A program made the position numbers and the translations under genes. A stretch of 64,000 bases of DNA from Odontocerum albicorne (taxonomy: Eukaryota; Arthropoda; Insecta; Trichoptera; Odontoceridae): assembly GCA_949825065.1 (NCBI GenBank), contig OX463849.1, positions 4,712,001-4,776,000 of the forward strand, given 5' to 3'. The notes under the pieces are model-generated. The model saw only the letters and a list, made by a program, of their open reading frames with translations, was not told the DNA's origin and did not search any database. Shown here one piece after another: positions 43,888 to 54,349 of this stretch (within the stretch, counting starts at the first letter, position 1; the number at the start of each line of letters is the position of its first letter).

Positions 43888-44911
43888 TAACTAACTAAAG
43901 GAAATTGTTGTCAATAAAATATTAACAAATTTTAAATTACTAGCATAATTCAGAACTCAAACGAGACATGAATTAACATTTTTTTATCATAGTATAAATA
44001 AGCCAAAACCCATACGACGGTTGTCGTCAAAGAAATAATACGATAATTGAATTTTGAATACAAAAGAGCGAGAGAGGAATACATGGATTCTCTCCGAAAG
44101 TGATTCGAAATTTGAATCTCGGTGGGTTCGTGATACTAAACGAATTTTATATACCTAGCTAGCCATTTTTGAACCGGTGTAAAAGAGGACGATGTAACTA
44201 ACTAAAGGAACATGTTCTCAATAAAATATTAACAAATTTTAAATTACTAGCATAATTCAGAACTCAAACGAGACATGAATTAACATTTTTTTATCATAGT
44301 ATAAATAGGCCAAAACCCATACGACGGTTGTCGTCAAATAAATAATACGAGAATTGAATTTTGAATACAAGAGAGCGAGAGAGGAATACTTGGATTCTCT
44401 CCGAAAGTAATTCGAAATTTGAATCTCGGTGGGTTCGTGATACTAAACGAATTTTAAATACCTAGCTAGCCATTTTTGAACCGGTGTAAAAGAGGACGAT
44501 GTAACTAACTAAAGGAACATGTTCTCAATAAAATATTAACAAATTTTAAATTACTAGCATAATTCAGAACTCAAACGAGACATGAATTAACATTTTTTTA
44601 TCATAGTATAAATAGGCCAAAACCCATACGACGGTTGTCGTCAAATAAATAATACGAGAATTGAATTTTGAATACAAGAGAGCGAGAGAGGAATACTTGG
44701 ATTCTCTCCGAAAGTAATTCGAATTTTGAATCTCGGTGGGTTCGTGATACTAAACGAATTTTATATACCTAGCTAGCCATTTTTGAACCGGTGTAAAAGG
44801 AGACGATGTATAAATGATATGTATAAACAAATTTTACATTTATGAATGTATAAATTTTCATTAATGTAGAATTTGTTTTACTTCCGTGAATATTTCACGG
44901 ATTGCAACTAG
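43888..44911 (+). repeat. 307 bp tandem triplication of flank plus truncated Helitron
   Basis: TAACTAACTAAAGGAA starts at 43888, 44195 and 44502. Each unit holds about 100 bp of non-Helitron sequence followed by a Helitron 5' end (TCATAGTATAAATA at 43987, 44294, 44601). The first two Helitron parts stop at GACGATG near 44194 and 44501. Only the third runs on to the 3' hairpin and CTAG. The host flank is part of the unit, so this arose by tandem duplication, unlike the trimer at 24658-25552. Confidence 0.88.
44601..44911 (+). mobile_element. Complete non-autonomous Helitron, 311 bp
   Basis: It begins TCATAGTATAAATAGGCC after A and ends with the perfect hairpin CCGTGAATATTTCACGG (near 44883-44899), then ATTGCAACTAG before T. 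TC...hairpin...CTRR and insertion between A and T are the Helitron rules. There is no coding sequence. Confidence 0.88.
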
Positions 44912-45711
44912 TAAATAATAAAAGGACAATTGAGTTGTCTGAATTCAAAACCCGCTCTGGAAGATGGCGAGTATCCAAATCCGCGCTGCACATAATTTAA
45001 TAAAACATATTTAACTTTTCATCGGGTTTTAGTTTAAATTTATTATGGATCTGACAAAATTTATTGATTCTAAAGACATAAAGCAAAAAAAATATCATGT
45101 TAACATTTCATTTACTTTTGATGTAGTTAATTATAATTTACTCAAAACCGAAATGCATTTTGACGATTCAATTTATATACCAGAAAATTCGCCTCAAAAG
45201 ATTTCAACTCGAGGTTTGAACCCAGTTTTATTAACATATTAAAAATACATACATATACAGACACATAAGTTGAGTGTAAGCATAGAAAGGTGATGGCTGC
45301 GTCCTTTAGATAAGGCACTTCCCCGCATCTACACATGTTTAAAAACACATATTTGGTAAGAAAACCGCAGGAAACTTTCCTGGGGAAGACGAACTACAAA
45401 AAAAAAAACTTTGTGTATCTTCCGATATGTGATAGTAACTCATTCGGCTTTAGGTGTAGTGTTGTGTTTATGTGCGGTGTTCATATCGGAGATGTTTGTC
45501 AAACGATATATTTTTTTTCTTTAAATACTATTACCACAATTCATTGCATCAACGTTTTTAACCCTTTTTTTAATCCCAGCATATTTTGCATAAAATGTGC
45601 GAAAAATTCCAAGAATTTTTGGCAAAAAAACAGTAGTTTGTATTTTATTTTTTATCTCAGTTAATATCAAGTTTTAAAACCTATTTTTTTTGTGGAAACA
45701 TCTCTATAGAG
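44912..45711. other. Unassigned sequence with short frames and a diverged dispersed repeat
   Basis: Frame 45045-45242 (plus, 65 codons) starts MDLTKFIDSKDIKQKKYHVN and has no known domain. Near 45335-45490 the blocks AAAACCGCAGGAAACTT and ATCTTCCGATATGTGATA resemble the dispersed repeat at 47168-47774. Confidence 0.35.
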
Positions 45712-45877
45712 CAGTGTTTCCCAACGTGGGGCTACGCCCCAAAGCAATTCGAAAATTGACTCGTTCAGAGATTAGTCGTATTTTGATCGTTTTGTAGCGT
45801 CACGTTACGTAGGGGGGGCATAAGAATTTTAGAAAGGCTTAGGCTGGGCATAGCTTAAAAAACGTTGGGAAACACTG
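45712..45877. mobile_element. hAT-like MITE with 8 bp target duplication
   Basis: The ends CAGTGTTTCCCAACG and CGTTGGGAAACACTG are perfect inverses. CTATAGAG (45704-45711) and CTTTAGAG (45878-45885) flank them, 8 bp with one mismatch. CAGTG ends and 8 bp duplications are typical of hAT elements. It is 166 bp and non-coding. Confidence 0.87.
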
Positions 45878-46362
45878 CTTTAGAGTGTAAAATAATAAGT
45901 AATTTTCATATTTCATATAAACATTTTTTTATTCAACATAAAAACTTGAATAAAAATTTTGAGGCCGATGATCGGCCCCGTGGGATTTTTCGCATACACC
46001 AGTTGGGACCGATAATTGACCCCGTGGGATTAAAAGGGTTAACCTAGCTTTCAAGTTCGTTAATGGGTTGTCTCTATTGTGTATGTGATTGAGAAATGAT
46101 GCTTTGGAAAAGAGCAAAATTTGGAGGTCAACGTTTTTTACTTATGCGACGAAAAAAAACAACGACTTGTAAAACATATAAAACCAAATAAAATATCATA
46201 TATAAATTGAGTTTAAGGATTGGAAAAAAATGGCTAAGGTCATTAGATTAGGTACACTTAGATTTGTTCAGAAATAAAAATTGGAAAGAAAACTTACAAA
46301 TAGAAAACAAAATTCAAATAATCTTCCGATGTATGAAACTAACAAATTTGACTTTATATGTA
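45878..46362. other. AT-rich sequence, nothing recognised
   Basis: GGCCGATGATCGGCCCCGTG and ACCGATAATTGACCCCGTGG near 45962-46030 form a short imperfect repeat. Otherwise nothing. Confidence 0.4.
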
Positions 46363-46745
46363 CAGTCAAACTTCGGGTCACGAACACCTCTAGTCACGAA
46401 CAAATCGGCTTACGAACACAATTTTCGAACAAATTTTGACTCGATCTACGTACAATGCCTCGGCTCACGAATTAGTTGTAACGGCGCATTACGCAATTAC
46501 GCATTAGTTGTTCTGAGGTGCGCGCGTTGTGAACATTGTTTGTCGTTGCGTTCGTTGTTCTTGATACATTTTTTTATTCTTTTTATATATATATATATAA
46601 TATACAGTATATATAAAATATATTATATTTTGCATTTAATTAACCCTCATTATGGCTCCCAAGAAAATGAATTTCGGTTGGCGAACATTTCGGCTAGCGA
46701 ACTGAATCAAAGAACGAATTAAGTTCGTAACCCGAGGTACCAATG
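46363..46745 (+). mobile_element. pogo/Tigger-like non-autonomous element
   Basis: The left end CAGTCAAACTTCGGGTCACG and the right end, read backwards, CATTGGTACCTCGGGTTACG share the pogo-type core with TA outside (46361-46362, 46746-46747). Near 46651 ATGGCTCCCAAGAAA (MAPKK) looks like the start of a Tigger-type transposase, broken off at once by the 3' end. It is 383 bp with no catalytic part. Confidence 0.78.
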
Positions 46746-47037
46746 TATGTGTTAAGTGTCATATTATAACACTGAAAGAAAAATATACCCAAATATAATT
46801 GAAGAAAATTAATCAAATGCCTAAAAGACAAAATACATAGGCAAACTAGTTTATCAATCAATATCAAATACAGAGGAAATACCGGAAAATGGTCTTTTGA
46901 TCTTTCACGAGAATTGTCAGACTTGGATTTATCCAGTTGTATTCTCACGATAAATTTAACGTACAATTGTCGTCAACAAACTGCTATGAACACATTTAAA
47001 TTGTAATTTTTTTGGTTTTTATCGAGATATTATAAAT

Positions 47038-47842
47038 GACTACCTATTTGGTAAGACGTCTATCTCCCAGTCCGGAGGTTGCGGGTTCAAATCTTGTTGG
47101 AATCCATATTTACGAAAAAATATTCCAGTCTGGTTTTTACTCAAGAAATCATTAACATTTATTTGATATGGTACTTTCGCGTATCTGCAAATAAGAAACA
47201 AATTAAAGAATAAAATCGCAAAAAACTTACCAATGGAACAGGAACTTTAAAGACAAGTTTATAGATCTTCCGATATGTAATACTCGTAGAAGCACAACCA
47301 CCTTAAGACGGGGTGTAATGTATATGCAGTGTTTATATTCTATCATAAATTTGGATAAGGCTTCTCTAAGAGGGTTGTCTTTAAGTGTTGTCTAGCACTT
47401 AGATCCATGCTATTTCACGCTATAGGACTTTTAATGGCAAAAACCCTTTTTGATCGATTCGGAACAATCAATTTATTCAATGATGAAGTGACTTCAAAGT
47501 TAAACTTCTCTTCGATGGAAAAGTTTACTCTCTCTTTATCATTAAACTAATTTCTGGAATACAGCATCATTGTATATATGATGCAACATGTAATGTCTCA
47601 AAACTCATTGAAAAAAGTCACTTACTATGAAACATTACTATGAAAGAGATTTTATATTTTGCCATATTCAGATTTCTTGTGACTTAATTAGGATATATTT
47701 CAAATAACACTTTTCTCGTAAACAAATTCACTTTTCTCGTAAATAAATTCACTTTTCTCGTAAATAAATTCAAGTTTTCACTCAAGGAATCATTAACATT
47801 TATTTGATTGGCTGGAAGAGTTATCAAATGGCAAGTAGCCAT
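47038..47842 (+). mobile_element. SINE copy split by a dispersed repeat, with a 34 bp duplication
   Basis: The head GACTACCTATTTGGTAAGAC and B box GCGGGTTCAAATC, then GGAATCC, are followed by TTTTTACTCAAGAAATCATT...TTGAT (47134-47167). That block appears again at 47775-47808 and the SINE then goes on GGCTGGAAGAG...TGGCAAGTAGCC. About 600 bp lie between the two blocks. Confidence 0.65.
47168..47774. repeat. Dispersed repeat R, copy 1
   Basis: It starts ATGGTACTTTCGCGTATCTG and ends ATAACACTTTTCTCGTAAAC with three 21 bp units at 47709-47772. About 550 bp of it recurs at 51579-52147 with a few percent difference and small indels. There are no inverted ends and no reading frame, so the class is unknown. 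Confidence 0.75.
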
Positions 47843-47937
47843 TGATTGATATACAGTACAATATTGAGAAAATATTATACCATCTTTCCAGTTTTTACAA
47901 TAGATTTTCATTTTTTTTTTGTTTAATTTTAATCTAT

Positions 47938-48215
47938 CAATATTAGGTATCCTTAGAGATAGAATACCTAATGAGGTAATCCGCAGAAGTTGTAACATTC
48001 AGGACATCGTGAGATGGAGTAGGCAGAGAAGACGATTCTGGAGGAGCCACATTGAGAGGATGGACCCCGCGAGAATACCTAAGATTGTAATGCACGAGAT
48101 TCCAGAGGGCCGTCGACCACCGGGACGTCCACCAAAGAGATGGAGAGAAAGTTGGACATATTCGTCACAGGACCAAAACTGAAATCCTGTTTAAACACAT
48201 CGCAAGATCTAGAAG
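47938..48215 (+). pseudogene. LINE C-terminal fragment
   Basis: The frame reads LGILRDRIPNEVIRRSCNI, then RRFWRSHIERMDPARIPKIV and GRRPPGRPPKRWRESWT. These are landmarks of an arthropod RTE-type RT terminus, and the frame is clean over 80 codons. It ends 170 bp upstream of the receptor exon. Confidence 0.75.
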
Positions 48216-48385
48216 AAGAATATTAGTGAGTTTGAATCTCGAGTTAGTGCGCCCTTGTGAAGAGTCTACTCTTAATGGTGACATATAAATTCTACATTTA
48301 TATTTTGAGCTTGTTAGCTAAGAAAAGTATTACCACAAATTAAAAAAAAAGGCTTTGAGATCATTCGAACATTTTTTTTTTTCAG

Positions 48386-48581
48386 GTGAAAAGCTTGGCT
48401 CAGTCCAAGTACAACTACACATTTGGAAACGAGAGTGTCTCCACTTTCGTGACCGCTTTCTACGATGCCGTGCTGCTCTACGCTCTAGCCCTCAACGAGA
48501 CCCTCATGAGTAACGTCAGCAGCGACTTCAATGTTAATGGCAGTGAGATAATCAAGAGGATGTGGAATCGAACATTCAAAG
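48386..48581 (+). CDS. Exon of a receptor-type guanylate cyclase (natriuretic peptide receptor-like), ligand-binding domain
   Basis: 196 nt, read VKSLAQSKYNYTFGNES, VSTFVTAFYDAVLLYALALN, ETLMSNVSSDFNVNGSE, then IIKRMWNRTFK. A long T run and CAG (48385) precede it, and AAAG/GTAACG follows, so it is a phase 0 acceptor and phase 1 donor. FYDAVLLYALALNE and WNRTF match the conserved part of the extracellular ANF-receptor-type domain just before the next strand (G.V.ID in the family). Six N-glycosylation sequons in 65 residues fit an extracellular segment. Such receptors bind a peptide outside the cell and make cGMP inside. The frame runs on to 48691 only as unspliced intron. No other exon of this gene was recognised in the window. 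Confidence 0.85.
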
Positions 48582-49084
48582 GTAACGAATCCTTTAAATA
48601 TTTAGTAAGCTATAATATTCCCCACGTTGGATTTCACCCTGTCATGTGGCGCATGAATGAGCACTGTGACTTCCATCACAGCCCTGAATGACTCCTTTCC
48701 ATCCATCCCTACACTCTGCGGTTCAAAATGCAGTTATTAAGGGTAATCCTGTTGCGTTTCTTACTTGTTCAGTCCAATATATTGGGACTCTTTCTCTTGT
48801 TCATCGTTCTTCTACCCTAACAGTGATCACATGTCTTTCCAATCATTCTCCTTAGCTAAGAGCAACGTGTCCAACGAGTTGGAGGACTCATCGCAGGCAT
48901 ATTGTCTACAATCTGTCAGAAATTCTCAGTTATTCGAAAATGTAGACATAAGTTCACCTTATCATCCATGGAATTCGTCACATCTTTCTCCAGTACGATA
49001 GTTCAAATGCATATTTTCTACGTATTTTGCTTGCTCTCAGGGTCTACGTTGGATTATCTTCAGTCATATACTCAAGTATATATA
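48582..49084 (+). other. Intron sequence after the receptor exon
   Basis: It starts with the donor GTAACG. Frames at 48765-49001 and 48902-49126 overlap and show no domain. No further splice-flanked exon was seen. Confidence 0.5.
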
Positions 49085-49668
49085 GTGTCTTCCAAATTGA
49101 GTGTTTTTTTTTTGATTCTTAGATAAAATACAGACGGCGTCGCGAACTTGTCTTGTGGGTCTTGTGACACTTGAGAAGTGTAATGTACGGTATTTATAAA
49201 AATGGAGTCGTATACAATACAATAAAGCATTCAAATTGTTAAATTATTTTATGAAAATGGGCGTTAAGTGAAAAATGTTTTTAGAAAATATTTACGGGTT
49301 GCGTAATCGTCCATCTGAAAGCACTATCAATCGAATTGTTAAAAAAATTCTAGGAACTGGTTCGGTGGAAGATAAAAGAAGAGAAATATATAGCCGTAGC
49401 GGTCGTTCACAAGATCATATTGATTTGGTCCAGCATCGTGAAAGTGTTGCTGAAGACCCAGAAATGTCCATTAGTTGACGTTCACAAGTTGGACTCAGTG
49501 AATCCACAACATGGCGTATTTTACGAAAATATTTAGCTCTGAAGGCACATAAGGTTTAAATAACACAGGAACTAAAGCCATTGGATCATGCAAAACGTCG
49601 TGTATTCGTCAATTGGGTCAAAGAACAACCAGATGAATCAAAAAGAGGGCTCAATTTGAAAGACCTTA
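49085..49668 (+). mobile_element. Mariner-like copy E3, 3' half deleted
   Basis: The ends GTGTCTTCCAAATTGAGTG and GCTCAATTTGAAAGACC match E1/E2. Inside, the frame 49275-49478 has LRNRPSESTINRIVKKILGT, then SRSGRSQDHIDLVQHRESVA, the DNA-binding half of the transposase. Stops follow and the coding ends near the residues RRVFVNWVKEQPDESKRG. The catalytic part is missing, so it complements E1/E2, which kept the C-terminal end. Confidence 0.75.
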
Positions 49669-49679
49669 TATACGAGTAA

Positions 49680-50060
49680 AAATCTCTACTGCCAACACAT
49701 AGTATTTTGGGGTAAGATATTAGGTTCTAGATTAAATGTGTCTTTGTAGATATTAAGTGAGAGCAGGAGTCTTGTAGAAATGTTTTGGTGTATAGTAATG
49801 TGTATAGGCGTTGGAAGTATAAAGAGAGAGGAAGGAAAAAAACAGAAACTGAAGCGACCAGCCTCTGTGTTCCTCCAACGAGTTTATTCAGTGGGACCAC
49901 AAAGCTTCCGGGGTGTGACCCCTATCCATTCACTGACAGTTACTTGAAGTTAAAATGTGACTAGTTTGAGATGTTACGGAATAAGGGCTGAGTATTTTCC
50001 AGGCAGCCCTAGACTGGCCAGTACTGTCCACAAGGTACTCGTACTACCTCTTAACAACTT
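49680..50060. repeat. Dispersed repeat Q, copy 1
   Basis: GCCAACACATAGTATTTTGG...ATGTTTTGGTGTATAGTAATG and later CTCTGTGTTCCTCCAACGAG, CTGGCCAGTACTGTCCACAA match 57420-57536 and 58100-58270. In the second copy the two halves are separated by a SINE. No class could be given. Confidence 0.6.
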
Positions 50061-50279
50061 GCTGTCTTCCAAAATGCCTTGATGGATTTTTTTACTATAG
50101 TTTTTTTTTATAAATCCCTCGATATTTTTATTGAACCCTGTGATTTTTGTTGAAACGGGACAAAGAGTGCATTGTTATCTGAATTAGAGCCATATATTGA
50201 AATTAAATAGTTGATGTTAGGATATAAAAAAAGACATGGGCAATGCCTAGTAAGCTGGATTCAGAACACATAACGCCTT

Positions 50280-50430
50280 ATTATCTTATATTATTTATAG
50301 TTAAGTCATAAACATTATAGAGGTTTAAAGACATTGTAATTTGTTTTATCAATATTTTATTATTTATTTATTCGACTTTTTTGTAACGATATAATCCTAC
50401 CGGTTTCAAGGCTTTCACCTCATCATTTTT
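50280..50430 (-). mobile_element. Penelope-like fragment with GAAACCGG motif
   Basis: On the minus strand TGATGAGGTGAAAGCCTTGA, then AACCGGTAGGATTATATCG, is the same arrangement as 34679-34725. It is followed by TTACAATGTCTTTAAACCTC as in 34765-34790. It may belong with the endonuclease-like fragment at 51243-51506, also on the minus strand. Confidence 0.45.
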
Positions 50431-50454
50431 TTTTTAATTATTTAACACTTTTAT

Positions 50455-50535
50455 TGCAAATACAATCTGACAGGCTTATTGCCAGGCGGCAATCTCTTCC
50501 AACCAACCAGACAAAAGTAAATGAAGCAAGTTACG
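50455..50535 (-). mobile_element. SINE 3' fragment
   Basis: AATACAATCTGACAGGCTTA, then TTGCCAGGCGGCAATCTCTT and CCAACCAACCAGAC, follow the 3' body of the SINE family. Confidence 0.5.
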
Positions 50536-50737
50536 TGGTCGCATAAATCATTCCAATGACTATCCATCCCCACGAAATGCATAAACATATACGTGAGCAC
50601 ATGCCCACGAACCCCACAAAGACGGACAATCACCCGAACAATATTTTTCATATAAAGTGAGATATCATCAATCAAAAGAAAAGGAAGGGATGGTGGAGAG
50701 GAATGGAAAAGAAAAATCAGGAATGAAACACGTTATT

Positions 50738-51246
50738 TTACTGACTAAAAATTAAGAGTTTTTTCAGTCGCTTCTTAAAGCATGCCAAGGACGGAGCGAG
50801 TCTTATATTGGTTTGTAACTGATTCCAAAGTCTCACTGCATGGGCAGTAAAGGACGACGTAAAGAAAGAGGAGCGGTGAACTGGAAAGGCCAATAAACAA
50901 TCTCTGTTTGAGCGTAGCGCTAATCCATGATTGGAAAGACGCTGAAAATTTTCGGCAAGATAAGAGAGTGCGGCGGGACAGTTTAGGATATTATACAATA
51001 GAGACAGTATGTGAATTTGGGGTCTATTTCTAACATTCAACCAGTTCAATGCCTTCTGGTATGAAGTTATATGATCGTACTTAGGTAGGTTGAGAATGAA
51101 TCTTAGGCACACATTTTGAAGACGCTGTAATTTGTCCAGCCGTTCCTCTGTAACATTCAAGTAACATACGTCCGCATAGTCCAGAATCGAAGAGCACAAA
51201 CTAGATTGAATTCTGTTCGAACTGGTACCGAGATACACGCTTCTAA
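50738..51246 (-). pseudogene. Non-LTR reverse transcriptase C-terminal fragment
   Basis: An open minus frame of about 170 codons. It reads SSILDYADVCYLNVTEERLD, then KLQRLQNVCLRFILNLPKYD and AHAVRLWNQLQTNIRLAPS. These are the post-RT landmarks of CR1/Jockey-type LINEs. The RT domain itself is absent. The frame has no stop, so the insertion may not be very old. Confidence 0.75.
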
Positions 51247-51506
51247 CGGTAAACATTCGGGTTGATGACTGGGGGTGGAGGGAGGGATGAGACAATTTCG
51301 ACGAGGAGCGGAGAGATTCTTGGGATATATGTGTTTGCCAGATGTTCACCTCGATGCACTGACTTAGAAATTTCTAGGGCCTCTAATCTGTCCAATTCGT
51401 TTCCCTTACTACTGATATGTACGAATTTGACATCATCCTTATTATCTTGACTGTGTTTCACGTAATTGTTTTTAACTCGCCGCTCTGACTTTGGACACAA
51501 ACCCAC
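51243..51506 (-). pseudogene. Possible Penelope-like element C-terminus (GIY-YIG endonuclease tail)
   Basis: An open frame of 87 codons with GLCPKSERRVKNNYVKHSQD, then FVHISSKGNELDRLEALEIS and KSVHRGEHLANTYIPRISP. N-Y/F-x-K/Q-H followed by LE-x-LEI is the usual look of the region after the GIY-YIG domain of Penelope-like retroelements. The GIY-YIG motif itself is not in this stretch, so this is a tentative call. Confidence 0.45.
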
Positions 51507-51578
51507 TATTATTTCCAGATCAAAAATATTATTTTAAAAAGTTGTATGTTTGGATAGGAAAGTGAGGACTGCGACCAT

Positions 51579-52147
51579 TCGATATGGTACTTTTGCATAT
51601 CTGCAAATAAGAAACAAATTAAGGAATAAAACCGCAGAAAACTTACCAATGGAAGAGGAACTTTAAAGACAAGTTTATAGATCTTCCTATATGTAATACT
51701 CGTAGAAGCACAACCACCTTAAGACGGGGTGTAATATATTTACAGTGTTTATATTCAATCAAAAATTTTGATAAGGCTTCTCTAAAAGGGTTGTCTTTAA
51801 GTGTTTTTAATAAAACTGCTCAAGTCACTAATATGTCTAGCACTTAGATCAATGCTATTCCACGCTATAGGACTATCAATGGCAAAAGCACTTTTTGATC
51901 GATTCGGAACAATCAATTTATTCAATGATGACTAAGTGACTTCAAAGTTAAACTTCTCTTCGATGGAAAAGTTTACTCTCTCTTTATCGTTAAGTTAATT
52001 TCTGATGATGCAACATGTAATGTCTCCAAACTCATTGAAAAAAGTCACTTACTATGAAACATTACTATGAAAGAGATTTCATATTTTGCCATATTCAGAT
52101 TTCTTGTGACTTAATTACGATATATTTCAAATAACACTTTTCTCGTT
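51579..52147. repeat. Dispersed repeat R, copy 2
   Basis: Same order of blocks as 47168-47774 (GATATGGTACTTTTGCATAT ... ATAACACTTTTCTCGTTAA), same orientation, 4.4 kb apart. It has one extra segment near 51810-51835 and lacks the 21 bp units at the end. Confidence 0.75.
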
Positions 52148-52175
52148 AATATATTCAGAAGCTCCCTTAAAGTGC

Positions 52176-52687
52176 TGTACGGCACAGTAATGCAGCAGAT
52201 CCGGCTCGAAGGACCCCTTTGTACAGCACCGTTCAAATACAGTAAAATAGGTAGATGGCTGCCGCTCAATACTCAAAGATTTCGGTTCAGTTTATGCTTT
52301 TTCGGCAAAAAGTAGCAGAGTGAAGAGATTCCTCTTTAGCAGGCAAAAGTTGGTCGTAAGTAAAAGACAGATAACGTTTGAGAAACTGAGAATTTATTTT
52401 TGGTTTTTGCGCTCCTTATGTGCGGCCAATTGCTCATCTCCTATTTTCTATCTACCTATTTTCGCCCGTGTATGCCGTCATAGCTTACGAGATACTACGT
52501 ATCTCGCACGTTTTCTCTTGCATGGGCCGGCCGACTTTTGATAGTAGCTCTCGCAAAGGCCACGCTTAAGGAACGTTTCACTACAATTGGTACGCAGCAA
52601 GTAAATCAAGTAAAACATCTTTAAAAATAAAACAAACAAGAAAATATACATAAATCATATTTTTAGGTGACGCATACGTCCGATACA
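52176..52687. mobile_element. Solo LTR, family S1, with 5 bp target duplication
   Basis: It begins TGTACGGCACAGTAATGCAG and ends CATACGTCCGATACA. AGTGC lies on both sides (52171-52175, 52688-52692). It is 512 bp. Blocks such as GATGGCTGC and GTAGCAG(A/G)GTGAAGAGA are shared with 35856-36365, but the middle is well diverged. Confidence 0.87.
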
Positions 52688-53450
52688 AGTGCTTTTCATT
52701 AAAACACAATACAAATCTGAAAATTAAACTTTTTTTAAATGTTTCGTTAATTTTTCATTCTTCATAAACAAAAAAAGACCAATTCAGAATATAATTGACC
52801 ATAAATCTTTTCATTTGTTTTAATGGAGACGATTCATTTTTTCGTGTTCCACATTTCCACAAAATTAATGTGTTTTCCGAGATTCAAAAAAATGTGTTTA
52901 GTCATTTTTTTACTCCAACGCCTTCCACCGAATCCGATTTTTAATATTAATAACTCCATTCCCGGCTTTTTGTCCCGGGAGCATTAATAATCTAGATTGA
53001 GATGTTGAAAATGGCCAAATAATTCCGAAAAATCGATAAAAATTGTCCTCTTCGAAATGGGACAGATATTTGTGGTTGAATGGAAACGTTAAAATTGCAA
53101 TCGTTTCTTCGCCAAACCTGTATTTTAATCGTAACAAAATTTCACTTTCAGATTGTTTCATTAAGTTAAATGGATTTTTAAGCATTTCGTCTGGCATTTT
53201 CATCGGATATTCACAATTTTACATCGGATATAACACAAGTTAATTGCTTTTTCATGAAACATATTGCGACTGTTATTTATCAAACGTTTCGGTTTAAATT
53301 TGGTGAAGCTACAAATTTCAATATTACCACTTTATTATTACACTTATTAAATTAATCTCCATTACACATGTTTCTACTTTCTATATGCTCTATTCAAGTG
53401 GTATTCCGCCTGAAGTTTTATTTTGTCATCATGGGGAAGTAAAATCAAAA
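52688..53450. other. AT-rich sequence with one unassigned frame
   Basis: The minus frame 52910-53203 (97 codons, MKMPDEMLKNPFNLMKQSES..., later RLKYRFGEETIAILTFPFNH) reads more like protein than its neighbours, but I cannot name it and see no splice sites. Homology to the 40145 repeat lies near 53330-53430. Confidence 0.3.
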
Positions 53451-53770
53451 TCATAGTATAAATAAGCCAACACCCATACGATGGTTGTTTTCAAATAAAG
53501 AATACGAGAATTGAATTTTGAACACAAGAGACCGAGAGAGGAATACTTCGAAATTTGAATCTCGGTGGGTCCGTGATAAAAAAAAATACTGAACGAATTT
53601 TAAATACCTAGCTAATAATTTTGGAACCGGTGTAAAAGGGGACGATGTATAAATGATATACGAGTATGTATATACGAGTATATATAAACAAATTCTATAT
53701 TTATGAATATATATTTTCATTAATGTAGAATTTGTTTTACTTCCGTCAATATTTCGCGGGTTGCAACTAG
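53451..53770 (+). mobile_element. Single non-autonomous Helitron, 320 bp
   Basis: It starts TCATAGTATAAATAAGCC after A and ends TTGCAACTAG before T. The 3' hairpin CCGTCAATATTTCGCGG has lost one or two pairs. Same family as 24658-25552 and 44601-44911. Confidence 0.85.
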
Positions 53771-54349
53771 TATTGATTAATTCTTATTTTTGTAGAAGAC
53801 ACGTTATCTGTTTTTTTTCTGCATTATTCCTTTGCTTTCATCACTTTTTCTGCCTCGTGGTTGGGTTCTTGTGAAAAACTGTAACCATGAGAAACTATAG
53901 AGGAAATACTCTGTTTTCTTATTTATCTTTTCTATGAGTGTTTTACTAATTCAATATATATATCTTAAGTTGATTGTAAAAAAATAGTCTAGATGATTGA
54001 TGATAAATAAAATTCTTAAGTAACGACTTTTATAGTATACTCGTAAATTGAAAGTGTATCGACTGTTGACGATTAAAGTGACGGTCTTTTATGTGTAAAC
54101 AAATATTCGTAATTATAATAATAAAGGGAAGATTTATATAGCACCCTTTAGAAACAAACCTGTCCTAAAAAACGTTCCAGCTCGGGACTCACTACTATTG
54201 TTACATTAAAAATATTACAAACTTAGAAAAGAAAGGTAGCGGCAAGCTATATTTAAAAAAATAGTTATCCCAGTTAATAAAAAAGACGCCCTCTATATAA
54301 AAGGAAAGGAAAAGGGAGAAGAGGAAATGACGAAATTTGACTTTATTTA
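53771..54349. other. AT-rich sequence, nothing recognised
   Basis: Only chance frames. Confidence 0.45.

Noticed and set aside
46264..46722. 152-codon plus frame
   Set aside because: It crosses the left border of the pogo-like element and a (TA)n run; no domain.
48582..48691. Extension of the receptor exon to the stop at 48691
   Set aside because: The GTAACG donor follows a phase-correct AAAG, and the family continues with a glycine made by the split codon; the extension does not resemble the family.
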